DNA of 64,000 nt from Labia minor (Eukaryota; Arthropoda; Insecta; Dermaptera; Spongiphoridae). The DNA is taken from contig OY720347.1 in NCBI GenBank assembly GCA_963082975.1, positions 31,637,398-31,701,397 on the forward strand, given 5' to 3'. The notes beneath the pieces were generated by a model that ran no database searches, was not told where the DNA came from, and saw only the letters and a list, made by a program, of their open reading frames with translations. Of the stretch, positions 11,526 through 23,210 are shown piece after piece (the stretch's first letter is position 1; the number at the start of each line of letters is the position of its first letter). Made by a program: the position numbers and the translations under genes.

Positions 11526-14500
11526 ATCAAAAATAACAACGATGTTTTACGTCTTCACTTTTTATATTGAATTTTTTTTTTAATTGTCTTTAAATTCAAA
11601 TATATTGCATTGCTGTCAATAATAATTATTGTTTTTCCAAAAATATCCTAAATATCTTCAAAAAGTTAAGTAAATAAATAATAAATAATTAATAACTCTC
11701 AATTAATCATTTTTGGCAGAAAGAAAAAATGAAATGTGACAAAAATGTTATTTCGCCCCTGGCATCTATACAACCGTCTTAGTTATAATTTAAAATATGT
11801 ATAGGTAATAATATTGTATAAAATAAACCGATGTTTAATATAAATGCAAAAACTTTTTGTGATTAACAATGAAAAATATTTTGTATTCCTATTTGAGAGA
11901 CAAAAATATATGGGATATGGGATTTGCTATTTCATCAAAGAAAGTGATTATTTTGAAAAAAAAAATATATATCTAAAATATAAAATCACAATGAATATTA
12001 ATTTAATTTGAATCATCAAATATTTCAAATTGAACATGAACATTCCAAACCGAAATTCTATATATTTTGAAAATGAAAACAAAATAAGTAAAGTTTATTT
12101 ATTTATCTATCTGATTCCTCTCTTTCTTCCTTATTAACTGTTTATAATTCTCCAGTTTATTTTAATCATATCCATCTAATCTCGACACTCTCCTTTAAAT
12201 CTTATGCCCAAGGAATATTTACAATGAGGGTAAGAATTGTAGCTTATTATCCCAACGTTTTAAATGGTCTACATAACAGAGTGTAATATAAAAGATTGGA
12301 TTCATCAAGTTAATAGAATTTGTCATTAAGAAGAGGAAAAATAATTTTTTTATAATAATTATTTAAATAATTTAAACACATATGAATTCCTTTAAATAAA
12401 TGTATGTACAAATGTCTTTAAAAAATAATAAAATTCATTGATTTATTTATTTTAATTTTTCAAATGTCTGAAATGATAACAATCTTTTAAGTTCTTGAAC
12501 ACAGTAACCACATTCCCACAACTATCTATATACACAGTAACTTTCATGGAACTTCTCTTTCAATTTATTTATATTTATTTATTTTATTATTATTATATTT
12601 AAATAAATTTCCAAATGAAAAATGTAAATGTATACATTATTTTTAACTTATTTTATAATGTGAATTGTTATTTCCAAAACAATATTCATATTCAATTTTG
12701 TTTTGTTATCATTCATATGAATTCAATCAATTTTTGTTTACTTTTCGTGGACATTGCATATTAGAAATGGAAATGGCTCAAATAACCTGACGTGTGTGTT
12801 TGAGATTGTTTTAATGAGAATATCTAGTATATCAGATATCATCAAAGAGCCGCTATTATTATTTCACGAAAGAAAAAAAAATATTTAATAAATGGCCGTT
12901 TTGCTTTTAGATTGTGCAATTGACTTCATAATTGTTTATCTCTAAGAAATTGATATGAAAAATTTTCAAATGGAAATTGAAAGTAGAAACAATTGACAAT
13001 GAAATACTTTCTTTGTTTTCTGATCTATATTAGTTACTTTTTTCTATTACTAATAGGATTACAATGGAAAAAAAGTTGATGAATAATGTTTTTAATTGTT
13101 TTATTTTTCTATTTATTATACTATATTATTTTACATTAGTACAATTAATATTTAATTGTTCTTTCATTTAGAAGAATTTAACAAGAAATATCTTCATTAA
13201 ATTATTTCTCTATTTATTATTAATAATTTGTTAATATTAAATATGTTTTAATAAGTATACTAATTCTATAATTAAATGAAAATGGAGTAATAGTAGTGCC
13301 AAATACAATTACAAAAGGACTTATTGAAAGAAAATGAGATACAATAAAGAAATATCTCATGTCTTTTCTACTAAAGACTTGATAAAAGATTTGAAAACAA
13401 AATTATATTTCTATTTATAATCGCTTTTTTTTAAATATAAAATTGAATTTAAACAATATTGAATAATCAACATTGTTTAAAATTTCATTGTTAATTATTT
13501 TAAATTTGAAAATTGAAAAATAACTTTTATAATTTAAACAATCATTTCATCATTGACTGTTGACAAATTTTCAAATTAACTGGTAACATCCATTGTTTAT
13601 TGGTGATTATTATTTAAAGATCATAATATTTTTCAAAATACATTTATAATAAAAAGAAATAATATAATCTTTTATTTTTTATATTCTATCTCTTTTTTTT
13701 TGTAAATATTTATTGTTCGAAGTTATGAAGGATTCATCGTAGATCTTATTTTTTATTCTAATTATTTATATTTTTATTTATTTTAATAGTTATCATTTAT
13801 TCATGATATCAAATATAATTTATTTATTTGCTTATACATTTGATTTATTTAATTTATATAAATAAAATAACTAATATTATTCACTCTTCGGAGTTATTTA
13901 TATACCTATAATTATGAATATCTCTCCTGTGTGACTATCTATTGTATATTTATAATTGAATTAAATGATTAATGTTTTATAGTGAAAATTATAATTATAT
14001 ATGCACTATATTTTTTATAATTAAAATGTATACTTATTTTATTTTATACCTTTCGTTTGAAAAAAAAGAATCATTAATCATCTCATAAATAAAAAAAAAA
14101 TGATAAAAAGCATTAATAATAACTTTAACTGATGTTGAGGAAAAGTTATTGAATTCATAGTTTCCATTGATGAACTTTTATCACTAGACTGGTTATCTTT
14201 TATTTATTACTTGTTTTAGATTTTTTTTTAATTTTTATTTTATATTTAAAAGAATTAGTTTATGTGTTTATGAAAAGAGAGGGTTGTTAATTCTCCAACG
14301 ACCAACTTTATTATATAACTCGACAGATAAAAGGTTAATTAAATATAAATTTATAAACAGTTTTGAAAAAACATCCATCCCCACCCTAACTCCCTTAGGT
14401 TGACATTTTTACTGTATATTATTAGTTCTTGAAAATTGGTTAATATCAACAAAATGTAATTAAGAATAAACAGAGAGAACAAATATTTTTTTAGGTAAAT

Positions 14501-15735
14501 TAATTCTCGTAGCGATTAATCATTTATTTCCATTATTTTTATTATTCATTTGTTTTCAATATAATGGTTTCTATCCCATATCCATTCGGTATTCATTCAT
14601 TTACGATTTGATTATAAAATCAATACTAATTTTTGAAAAAGATGTCATTTATCGAAATGATTCTTGTTTTCTTTTAATTTAATGTCTTTTAGTTGATGTT
14701 TTATCGACTTGACCTCTATTATATTTTATTTTTGATTAATTTTTTGTTTTTATTTGAATATGAGAAATCTAAAGAACTAAAAAAAATAATAAAAGCTTAA
14801 AATGAACTCAACTAAATATGTAAAGCTTTTTTAGTGTGTGTGTGATTTAGATAATATTATAAAATAGATTAAGTTTTAATATATAATGCAAGAAATTGAT
14901 TATGCTAATATTTGTTTTAAATCTATAGTTTTAAAGATTTTAGATATATATTTTAGCTAATAAGCAATTTTTAATTATTTTTTTTTACTATTCATGTTTA
15001 AAAAAGACAATATTTTTTTTTGAAATAGTTTTAATTTATCAGCTTTAAAAAATAAATTTTAAATAGATTAAATTATTACTATTGATTTTAATAATCTAAT
15101 AATATTCTTAATAATACTACTAATAATAATAAACAAAAGTTATTAAATTATTGATTTTCCAAGAGAAGGATGATTTTTTATAAATTTTTTATGCAAACAC
15201 TAAAAAAAAAAGACTTTTTTATGATTTTTTTAAGTCTAAAAGTATTTAATATTTTATGTATTTAATTTAATTTTTATTTAATTAATATTAAACAAATAAT
15301 ATATATATATATATGTAATTGTAATATTTAACTATAAACAAACCTAAATAAATATAAATCTTATTAATTTCTCTTATTTATGTATCTACTGTAGTAGCAA
15401 AGAAATATTAAAACACCCAAAGTAGAGTTCAAAAGTTTGAATGGATTTAAAATATACAATAATAATTTACTAATGTGGGGGAATCCATTAAGAATAAATT
15501 GTATTAAAAACATTAACTTTCACTAATATTATTTAACTAATAATAATGTATTATATGAGCATATTAATAGAATTAATTATTTTCCATAAATGTTATCTAT
15601 CGATGGTATTGAAATAATAATCATTTAACAGATTTTTCCACCATCACACAAAAATGTTAAAATGCTTGTAAATTCGAAAATTTAATTGATAAACTATTAT
15701 CTTTGAAAGAAAGAAAAAAATCAATAGTGAATTGA
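11526..15735. other. long A/T-rich gene-free stretch
   Basis: More than 4 kb of A/T-rich filler with many A/T runs and a TA microsatellite at about 15299-15314. Slightly mixed patches lie at 11740-11800 and 12170-12300. I find no coding signal, RNA gene or mobile-element terminus. Confidence 0.75.
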
Positions 15736-16150
15736 TAATGAAACACAATCCGATGTCCAATTATGAGGCTTTTCAGCACACCCTTTTTATCTTCGAATTA
15801 AGGCTATAAAAGGTCGTTTTAAGTTCCGTTCATAAAAGCTATTCTTGATGAATGAAGAAGAAGAGGATGGCCAAGGTTGGGCCGTTAATGAGTGGGGTCC
15901 TGGGCCCCGGGGCCTGTCACCTGGTAATTGATAACACCGATGCTATCGCCGGTGTCTGCCCTCGGACCGCATTCATTACATTGAGACACTCACGCGTGTT
16001 AGGGTCCTTATCGCCCACCTCCATTCATGACCAGCAAAAACTACTATCTCTCAGAAAACGTCATCATTCTTCTATTTTATATCCCTTCAGAGCGGAAGGA
16101 ACGGACGTTCCTCCCTATCCCGATACCTTTAATCACAATTAATTATTTGC
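15736..16150. promoter_or_regulatory. candidate non-coding regulatory island
   Basis: About 400 bp with an unusually GC-rich core around 15880-15925 (GGGCCCCGGGGCC-type sequence) and the GATAACACCGATGCTATCG stretch after it. The overlapping 96- and 66-codon frames in different phases share no family resemblance. A regulatory role is inferred. Confidence 0.35.
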
Positions 16151-16418
16151 CCCAATTAAAAAAAAAATATTATCTGTTTAGAGAAATATACCCAAAACAT
16201 GATGATATTCATCCCTATAAAAAATAATCATCAATTACAACTATTTATTAGTTAATAAATGTCTAATAATATAAGTTTATTTGACATTTCAAATTTTAAT
16301 AGACTAGAAAATATTATAATATTATTGAATTATTGAAGTTGACAAGATTCATTTTCTTTCGCCTCAATTTCAGAGATTCAGACCTAAAACTTTTAAGCAA
16401 CAGTTTCATGTTCTAAAT

Positions 16419-16737
16419 TAGGGGTCGGCAACCTGCAGCTTGCGAGCCGCATATGGCTCTCCAATTCCAAGAGCAAATATTAATAATTATATTATTTTAT
16501 TTTTAAAACTTAAAATATTATCTTGCAATAAAAACATATATATAATGTGCAAACAAGATAAAAACACTAAACAGAAAACAGTTTATTTATTTTTTAAAAC
16601 AAAAATAAAATCTATATATCTAATCCTAATCAAATGTCATAATAATGAAATAAAAATGCTAGTGCCTATTTACAAATTTTGAAATTTTGTAAATTATTAC
16701 TTTTGGCTCTTCCTACTCAAAAGGTTGCCGACCCCTG
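16419..16737. mobile_element. non-autonomous hAT element (MITE) with 8-bp target duplication
   Basis: The element is 319 bp. It has 15-bp perfect terminal inverted repeats AGGGGTCGGCAACCT / AGGTTGCCGACCCCT (left arm 16420-16434, right arm 16722-16736). The outermost base is T at 16419 on the left and G at 16737 on the right, so one end has a substitution from the expected C...G. The flanking direct repeat TTCTAAAT (16411-16418 and 16738-16745) is a perfect 8-bp target duplication. The CAGGGGTCGGCAA-type terminus and 8-bp duplication are typical of hAT (Charlie-like) transposons. There is no transposase; the internal 80-codon frame is A/T-rich filler. Confidence 0.9.
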
Positions 16738-16750
16738 TTCTAAATGATAT

Positions 16751-17326
16751 TTTTACTATCTCCCCAGAGAAAATTTTCGATGTCGAGATTTTGATGTTTT
16801 TATACGTTTTGAAGGCCCTGAGTCATTTTCACTAAGGTTGAAAAAAATGTTTGTGTGTGTATGTAGACAAGATTACGCAAAAGTGGTTAGAGCTAGAATA
16901 ATGAAATTTGATACACGGACATTATTCAAAATTCGCAGTTTTCTAGCAAATTTTGAGAAATGTAGCTCTTTCAGAAGAGGGTCATTACCTACCTGGTTTT
17001 CATTTTTTTCCTCATAACTGACTGTAAAAATAAAGATATATGTTTGATAGTTTTTCACATGATTAAAAATTGTATAAAACTGATATATATATATATAATT
17101 TCAGCTTGATTCGATTGCTGAAAGTATCGGATTTAATTTTTTTAACACGTTGACTGCCAGCACGTGATGTGATGTCATCAACAAAGAACCAAACCCGTGC
17201 TGGTTTAATAAATATCATTTATTAATTTTAATTTATAATTTAATTAATTAAATTTAATTTAAATATAATATATGTTCATTAATCCATTTCAAATTTACAA
17301 AATAGAGTCGAGTGGAGATACTTCAG
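16751..17326 (+). mobile_element. family A Helentron-like non-autonomous element, copy A3
   Basis: Begins TTTTACTATCTC just right of the hAT target duplication. The 5' hairpin is damaged: the second arm and the TATTGCGATCACG stretch are deleted. The 3' hairpin is mutated to TGGAGATACTTCA (17312-17324). The body keeps AAATTTGATAC, a degenerate CTTTCAGAAGAGG where other copies have the ETS-like site, and CACGTG (17161-17166). The microsatellite is only a short GT run near 16852-16860. An old, inactive copy. Confidence 0.75.
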
Positions 17327-17572
17327 ATTTTTTTTTATTTACAATTTAAATTATTGGTTCAATTTTATCGTAACTTACTTGTCAAAGACGTGAGTTGTTA
17401 CTCTCATCAAGTTTAAAAATTTAAAAATTAATTTAATTTTAAAAAATATAAATAGATACTAAAATATAGCTTAGATTTGAATAGTTTAAAAAAATATCTT
17501 TTTTATTTAATATCAAACTTCCAAAATAATGATATGTGTTATTTAACATAAGCATGTATGAATTTGTATATA

Positions 17573-17605
<33 letters not shown>

Positions 17606-17740
17606 AATACAAATATATATATATAAATACAAATGAATCATTCGTTGTATACTTGTTTTGAAATTCATTTAAATAAGTTATAGGTATATATTTTGAATAA
17701 TATTATATATAATTTTGTATTCATGTAATATTTGGATGTA
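17327..17740. other. A/T-rich DNA with TA microsatellites
   Basis: A/T-rich filler. TA and TATG runs lie between 17570 and 17630, including two copies of an ATATATATAAATACAAAT unit. No gene. Confidence 0.8.
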
Positions 17741-18080
17741 ATTTTCAAATACAACGAAGAACACATTCGAAATTTTGAACTTTAGCGACCTTCTTAAACC
17801 AAATAAAAATCGAATTCTATTGGTGTGGCATATTCGACATTCATTTGCAAATAGACTTTCGTTATGATCCCAATCATATAGTCGGATCACGATCGCGGAC
17901 GCATTTCCATTCGATTAACATAAAGACAAACTGAAAATGCCCTGGCCGATGCGATTGCGTCGTAAGACAAGAACACCGGTGTGAAAAACATGGCTAAAAG
18001 CGTGACGACTATTATCTTCGAGCAAGGCGAAATGTTAAACGTTCAAACCACGGGACCAGCCTACACGTAATTAATTCAAT
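17741..18080. promoter_or_regulatory. candidate non-coding regulatory island
   Basis: About 340 bp of mixed composition. It contains the perfect 10-bp palindrome ACACCGGTGT (17973-17982), whose CACCGGTG core resembles Snail/ZEB-type sites, plus GCGATTGCG and CGATCGCGGACGC stretches. No coding frame. Regulatory function is inferred. Confidence 0.35.
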
Positions 18081-18193
18081 TAAAGACAAAATATTGCTTC
18101 AGGCTGAATCAGTTTAGAAAAATATGAACTTATTAATATTGTGGGAGGGAACACGATGAAATATTTGATAAATACTATACATATACCATATAT

Positions 18194-18442
18194 CAGTGAT
18201 TCTAAACTATTTTTTACCGCGGCACACTTTTAACGGTTTAAAAATTTGGCGGCACACAAAGAATAAAATAAGTGTAAAAGTTTACCTTATTGGAAAAATT
18301 TAGAAAGTCGGAAATGTTTAAGAGCATACTCCCAAATTTTTTAGAGAACCTAATTGAAAAAATTTAGAAAAAAAAGTCGGAAATGTACCTCATAATCTCG
18401 CGGCACACTAAAGTGCCGGTGCACGGTGGTTGAGAATCACTG
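18194..18442. mobile_element. non-autonomous hAT element (MITE) with perfect 8-bp target duplication
   Basis: A 249-bp element with terminal inverted repeats CAGTGATTCTAAACT (left) and GGTTGAGAATCACTG (right), identical over the outer 10 bp and near-identical beyond. Just inside are GCGGCACAC boxes near both ends. The target duplication CCATATAT is perfect (18186-18193 and 18443-18450). CAGTG...CACTG termini with 8-bp duplications indicate a hAT MITE. No coding capacity. Confidence 0.92.
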
Positions 18443-18450
18443 CCATATAT

Positions 18451-18940
18451 CATCATATTATGTATACTATATAGTATATATGATGAAAATATCCATTATA
18501 TGTACATATAATTAACTTTTATAACTCTAAGAACACAAAAATACTATGAGTCTTTCATTTATCTTTTGTAATATAATATTTTATATAAATTATGTATTAA
18601 AGAAATAAATTTGATTTTTAATTTTTTTGACTTTTCTGGATCTATAGGTACTTAATATAACGAGCTCTCACAAGTATTTGAAATTAATTATTAAATCTAA
18701 AATCTGAGTGTTACTTGGCAATCCCTCAAATTAAAGTTCTATCTACCAGGACTATAAATTACTAAGATATCTTCCTGATCAAAAAATAATTTAAATATTA
18801 TGGATAAAAAAAAAATTAGTATATTATATTTATGATGTTTCAAAAATTGAAATATTCCATTATGTAACATATTTTATTAATTTATTAATTAATAATAAAT
18901 ATAATATTATTATCTTCAATAATTGGTACAAGTTGACGTT
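18451..18940. other. A/T-rich intergenic DNA
   Basis: A/T-rich filler. No feature recognised. Confidence 0.75.
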
Positions 18941-19185
18941 TTAACAGCTTTTACAGTATTTTAGAGAGGATTGGGAGCAGACTGATTGGTCTGTATGAGG
19001 TTACATCTTCAGGAGGTTTGCCAGGCTTAGGTATTAAAATGATAGTTGCTGTTTTCCAATAAGGTGGGAAGTAGGTACGATTGATTGTTGCATTATATAT
19101 ATATATGTTATCAATTTTATAGCTTTATCAGGTAATTCTAATAGTATATTAGCTGTAATTAAGTCGAGTCCTTTAAATTTAAATG
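18941..19185 (-). pseudogene. Jockey-like non-LTR retrotransposon reverse transcriptase fragment
   Basis: On the minus strand, two frames joined across a TA-repeat frameshift read KGLDLITANILLELPDKAIK and then YFPPYWKTATIILIPKPGK followed by PPEDVTSYRPISLLPILSKI. This is the fingers/palm entry of the reverse transcriptase of Jockey-clade LINEs: the WK.A.IILIPKPGKP and SYRPISLLP blocks are diagnostic. The catalytic YADD region, the endonuclease and both termini are missing. The (TA)n tract at about 19096-19108 breaks the frame. A dead 5'- and 3'-truncated fossil with no neighbouring partner. Confidence 0.88.
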
Positions 19186-19625
19186 TAAAAAATATTACTT
19201 ATTTTGTTTTAGAAAATATTAAGCAATTAGTAAAAATATTCAATTTAATTTAATATAATTTGACTTTAATATTATAGAATATTAGAACTTAAAATAAAAA
19301 TTTAAATATTATAAACATTCTTTGTATGGAAATTTCTAGAATTATTAATTTTATTTTGAGTGTCAACTTCTTTACTGAGTCACCAGAGGTGCCACATGGG
19401 TTGGGTCGGTTTTTTGCACATAACTCTTTGGATTGGATAAACTTTTATGAAATTTTCAACCTTATACTTTATCCTTGGGTCATGACGGTTCAAATGATAC
19501 TCGAACCATGAAGCCGTTTAGAAAGAGTTTAGGATTGCCTAGAGGTTCAATTATATAGTTATAGATAAACAAAATACGCCAATCCTTGTGTGTATAAAAG
19601 ATAGAAAGTTTAAAAATGGTTTAAT
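19186..19625. other. intergenic DNA, partly mixed composition
   Basis: Positions 19360-19550 are less A/T-rich and carry a 61-codon frame (19326-19511) with no recognised homology. It may be remnant transposon sequence or a small conserved patch. Confidence 0.5.
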
Positions 19626-20800
19626 TTTTACTTTCCCGCATACTTCGTATAAGGGAAGTATTGGAATCGTCAAAAATTTCGACTTCGAGATTTCGATAGA
19701 TCTTGACGTTTTAGACCTCCCTGAGTCGAAAAATACCATTTTTCGAATTATGTCTGTGTGTGTGTATGTATGTATGTATGTAATGTCTGTAAGCAAATTT
19801 ACTCAAAAACTAATCAAGCTAGGACTTTCAAATTTGGTACACCGATATTATTCACAGTTTGTAGATTTCTATCAAAATTTCGTCAAAATCGGTTAACCGG
19901 AAGTGGTACTTTACCTACACTGGTTGCGTTTACCTTTCAAGTAAAGTACCAGTTTGCTTCGAGATATTTGCTTCCTATTTTGTATATAGATTTAAAAATA
20001 TGAAAAAAATTGAGATACCAAATTTCATCATGATCTGACTACCGGAAGTGACATTTTACCTATACAAGTAGCGTTTCTTTTTTACCGACCGACGATAGTA
20101 AGGGAGGTATTGTTTTCACACCAAATTTCACCTATGGATATTTTTAGGTACATATCTCCACGAATCATGCATTTTCTTAACAGAAAAAAGTATTTTTAGC
20201 ATGATGTTTGTCCGTCCGTCCGCTGTGTGTCCGTAGAGATGTGTACAGCTTGAACGGCTCAACGGATTTTGATGAAATTTGGTATATTTACTTAATGCAT
20301 CAGTATGATGAATGGATAAACTTTTGGTGCAAATCCGGATACCGGAAGTGCTAGTATTGCCGATCGAAGAGAAGAAGTGAAGGGTTATTTTCATATCAAA
20401 TTTCACGTGAAGGCATATCTCCACGTGTTATTCACTTTGTATTGATTTTATCCTCGAGAAAAATCATCTTCATTAGTTTTTTCTTAATTTAAAATTATAT
20501 GACGTCACCCAGCACTTCACGACGTCACAGCCAGCCCTTATATATTAATAATAAAATAAAATTAAAAATATTTATATTATATCCATATCTGTTTTTTTTA
20601 CATTTAAAATATCAGTTAACCGGAAGTAGCACTTTATTCTATATATATATATAAATGTTACCAAATATCAAATTTCACACCAATAAACTAATACGAACTG
20701 GCTCTTTATCACTACCAAGTTTACACATTCTAAATATTCATTCACAACTCTTTATACCTATTTATATGCGGGAAAGTCTAGGGGAGGACACTCCCGCTTA
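19626..20800 (+). mobile_element. family C Helentron-like element, interrupted by a family B copy
   Basis: The subterminal inverted repeat is 13 bp and perfect: ACTTTCCCGCATA (19630-19642) and TATGCGGGAAAGT (20765-20777). Four bases after the second copy comes a perfect hairpin, GGGAG-GACA-CTCCC (20782-20795). The architecture matches family A, and the hairpin resembles A's TGGAG-ACA-CTCCA. The body has a GT/TATG repeat (19751-19782), a block with CAAATTTGGTACACC, and ACCGGAAGTG at 19896-19905 and 20041-20050. A family B element (20081-20604) splits the body; family C sequence resumes with AGTTAACCGGAAGTAG near 20614. No coding capacity. Confidence 0.7.
20081..20604 (+). mobile_element. family B Helentron-like element, copy B1, nested and 3'-truncated
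   Basis: Starts TTTACCGACCGACGATAG (ACCGACCGAC at 20084-20093) inside family C. It follows the family B consensus through the ACCGGAAGTG site (20341-20350) and one TGACGTCA palindrome (20500-20507). The second palindrome has decayed to CGACGTCA. The copy stops near ATCCATATCTG, so the last 115 bp or so, including the subterminal repeat and hairpin, are missing. The GGAC tetranucleotide block is reduced to a short CCGTCCGTCCGC. Confidence 0.8.
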
Positions 20801-21739
20801 TTTTTTTTTTTTTGGTTTTTTATTTTACAAATACTTAAAAATTATTTTATTTGTGAGAGTCTCATATTGTTATATCTATTAAGGGGGTCTCTCTGGACTC
20901 CCTTAACCTATTATTCATGTTTTTATATTTTAGTAAAGTACAATAAACCCCAACACGTGGGATATACCAGGAAATAATTTATCAGAAACAATCAGATGAA
21001 TGGAAAACTCAACGAAATTTTTATTTCTAAAAAAGATATAAATTTTTATAAAAAAAATAATTTATGGCTTTTTTAGATGAACTTTTTATATGGATCCTTT
21101 CATGACAATATTATTTATATAATACCTTGATATAATATTATATTAAATTTAGATAATTGAATTAGTGGAAGAATGATAAAGAATTAATTTATGATTAGCA
21201 AAATTATTTTAAATTATAATAATACTTAAAGGCTATAATTATCGTATTATTTTATTTTAAAGTAAAATATAATTTTAAATGACGATCGTTCTTAATTAAA
21301 TAAATAAATAAAAATCAACAAAATGAAAGCACCTAATTAATAAAGTAGATAAAATAATAAATAACTAAATAAAATTATAGTATTATATATTTTTTTTATT
21401 TAAAAAATAAATTTAATCATCTTAGATATTTTATAATAATATAAAATATATTAAATTGTGTAGGTAAGTTGTTATTTTAAGATAGAAATTTATTGTAGAA
21501 AAATGAGAGGGTAATGTTGCAGAAAATCGATTATACGGATGAATAGGACCTTAAAATTAAATATATTGCAATTTCTTAACATAATATTAATACTTTTGTT
21601 TTCTATATAAGTATAATAAATATTAAAGTTCGTAAAAATATACTATATTTTTCAAAACATGTAACTATAATATGTTAAGAATATCTCAAATATGTGGTTT
21701 TTAGCATTATTAAATATTATTTATCTCTAAATAATACTG
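20801..21739. other. A/T-rich intergenic DNA
   Basis: A poly-T stretch right of family C, then A/T-rich filler. A short mixed patch lies near 20880-20990. No gene. Confidence 0.7.
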
Positions 21740-21794
21740 AAGAAGTCAGGAAGCCAGAGAGAAACACTCTCACTTTGTGATTCTGGGTTCAAGT
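21740..21794 (+). repeat. possible tRNA-derived SINE head, split by a hAT element
   Basis: If the hAT element at 21795-22157 and one copy of its target duplication are mentally removed, the flanks read TTCTGGGTTCAAGTCCTAGC. This matches the pol III B box GGTTCRANNCC. I see no clean A box upstream, so this may be a decayed tRNA-derived SINE or tRNA pseudogene, or chance. Confidence 0.3.
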
Positions 21795-22157
21795 CAGTGA
21801 CGGATTAAGGAATTTTCGGGCCCTAGGCAAGGACAGAATTCCGCGTCCCCCATCCATAAAATAACATAAAATCTATTATTTATTTTATTTTTCATTTAAA
21901 AAAATTATTATTGAAGAGTACTTTTTTGAAATAATAGATCAGAGATGCTTGATTGGGGGCTCTTGGTGATACTTAGAGCCTGAAAAATCGTGATTGCAAA
22001 ATCATTTTACCTTTAGAACCATATTGAAAAAATATAAAAAATTCAAAAATATTTAAAAGTCTGATCGCAAAAGTGAAAATTTTGATCAGTTTTGTTCCCC
22101 CTGAAATTACGGGCCCTAGGAAGTTGCCTATTCTGCCTAGGCCTAAATCCGCCACTG
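21795..22157. mobile_element. non-autonomous hAT element (MITE) with perfect 8-bp target duplication
   Basis: A 363-bp element with imperfect terminal inverted repeats CAGTGACGGATTAAGG (left) and CCTAAATCCGCCACTG (right). Inside them are inverted GGGCCCTAGGCAA / TTGCCTATTCTGCCTAGGC boxes. The target duplication GTTCAAGT is perfect (21787-21794 and 22158-22165). The CAGTGGCGGATTTAGG-type terminus and 8-bp duplication place it in hAT. The 70-codon frame inside (minus strand) is not a transposase. Confidence 0.92.
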
Positions 22158-22165
22158 GTTCAAGT

Positions 22166-22440
22166 CCTAGCAAGGCAAGGAACATTTGTAATAAAAAATT
22201 GAGAATTTATTTGAAATAAAAAGTAGCGGCCTCCGATCAAGAAAATCAAGATAAAGGTTGAGATGATCCGTTATACTGATTAAATAACCTCTCTTCCCTG
22301 GTTACGTGGTAACCAATATGAGATATTATAGGATCATAAAAAGCCTTACTATTTTTAACAAATACAATTACAAATATAAATACTATGCGTGAATATTCAA
22401 GAAAAAAAAATAGAATTTAAACGGAAATGAAATCTCATTT
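22166..22440. other. intergenic DNA with a 17-bp perfect palindrome
   Basis: Contains TGGTTAC-GTG-GTAACCA (22299-22315), a perfect 7-bp inverted repeat around GTG, in otherwise mixed to A/T-rich sequence. No gene. Confidence 0.6.
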
Positions 22441-22815
22441 GATCTTAATCACAGTAGATTAGATTCTCCAATCCGTTATTGGCACCAATAAGGTCACTAG
22501 TGAATATTATTCCTTCTTTGTATTCCATCTTTTATGAATATTCATTGGACGATTTTCGCTGACATGACCCAAAGTAATATTAACTGGGTCACAGACATCA
22601 GACAATATTATATTGGCACATAATAATAGGCTCTTCCGCCTCCTGTTGATCCTATCACCTATCAACATTGTCTCATTCAACTCAAGTTGCATTTTCAACG
22701 AAAACAGTTTACTTTGTCACGCGTGCTGCTTCCATTGATTACCTACCTACCTGTTTCTAATTGTCTGACGGTTGTCCTAACTAACAGGATCATCACCGGT
22801 CATAAAATCAATTTT
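22441..22815. promoter_or_regulatory. candidate non-coding regulatory island
   Basis: Mixed composition with a 63-codon minus-strand frame of no recognised family. Includes a short ACCTACCTACCTG run (22741-22753). Regulatory role inferred only from composition. Confidence 0.28.
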
Positions 22816-23210
22816 ATTGCATTCTATTAAATCCATATTCTCTTCTTTTTTTCTTATCTTTCTATTCAAAACAATAGAAAAGAAAATGAAAATATATTAT
22901 TATCAAGTGATACTTTGAATAATGTAAAAACACATTTAATTAATAAATATTCGTAGAAAATACAATAATCATAAAACATTAGATACCGGAAGATTAAAGA
23001 TAAAAATCAATTCATTTATGAAGAGATCATTCACAGAAAATGATATGTTATTATTTATCAGGGAATGCATTGTTTTTTTATGGAATTCATAATTTAACAG
23101 CAAAAAATTTTCATTAATATTATCATAAAAATTCCATAAAAATATTATAGGTTTACATTAAAAAAAAGTATATACATATAGACTAACTATACTGTAAACC
23201 AATAAAAAAA
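22816..23210. other. A/T-rich intergenic DNA
   Basis: A/T-rich filler leading into the family A copy A4. No feature. Confidence 0.75.

Noticed and set aside
15852..16227. Two overlapping frames (96 and 66 codons) as a gene
   Set aside because: Different phases, no family match, and high GC explained by the island.
19588..20003. 102- and 81-codon overlapping plus-strand frames
   Set aside because: They overlap in different phases and lie mostly within family C repeat sequence, so they are repeat-derived shadows.
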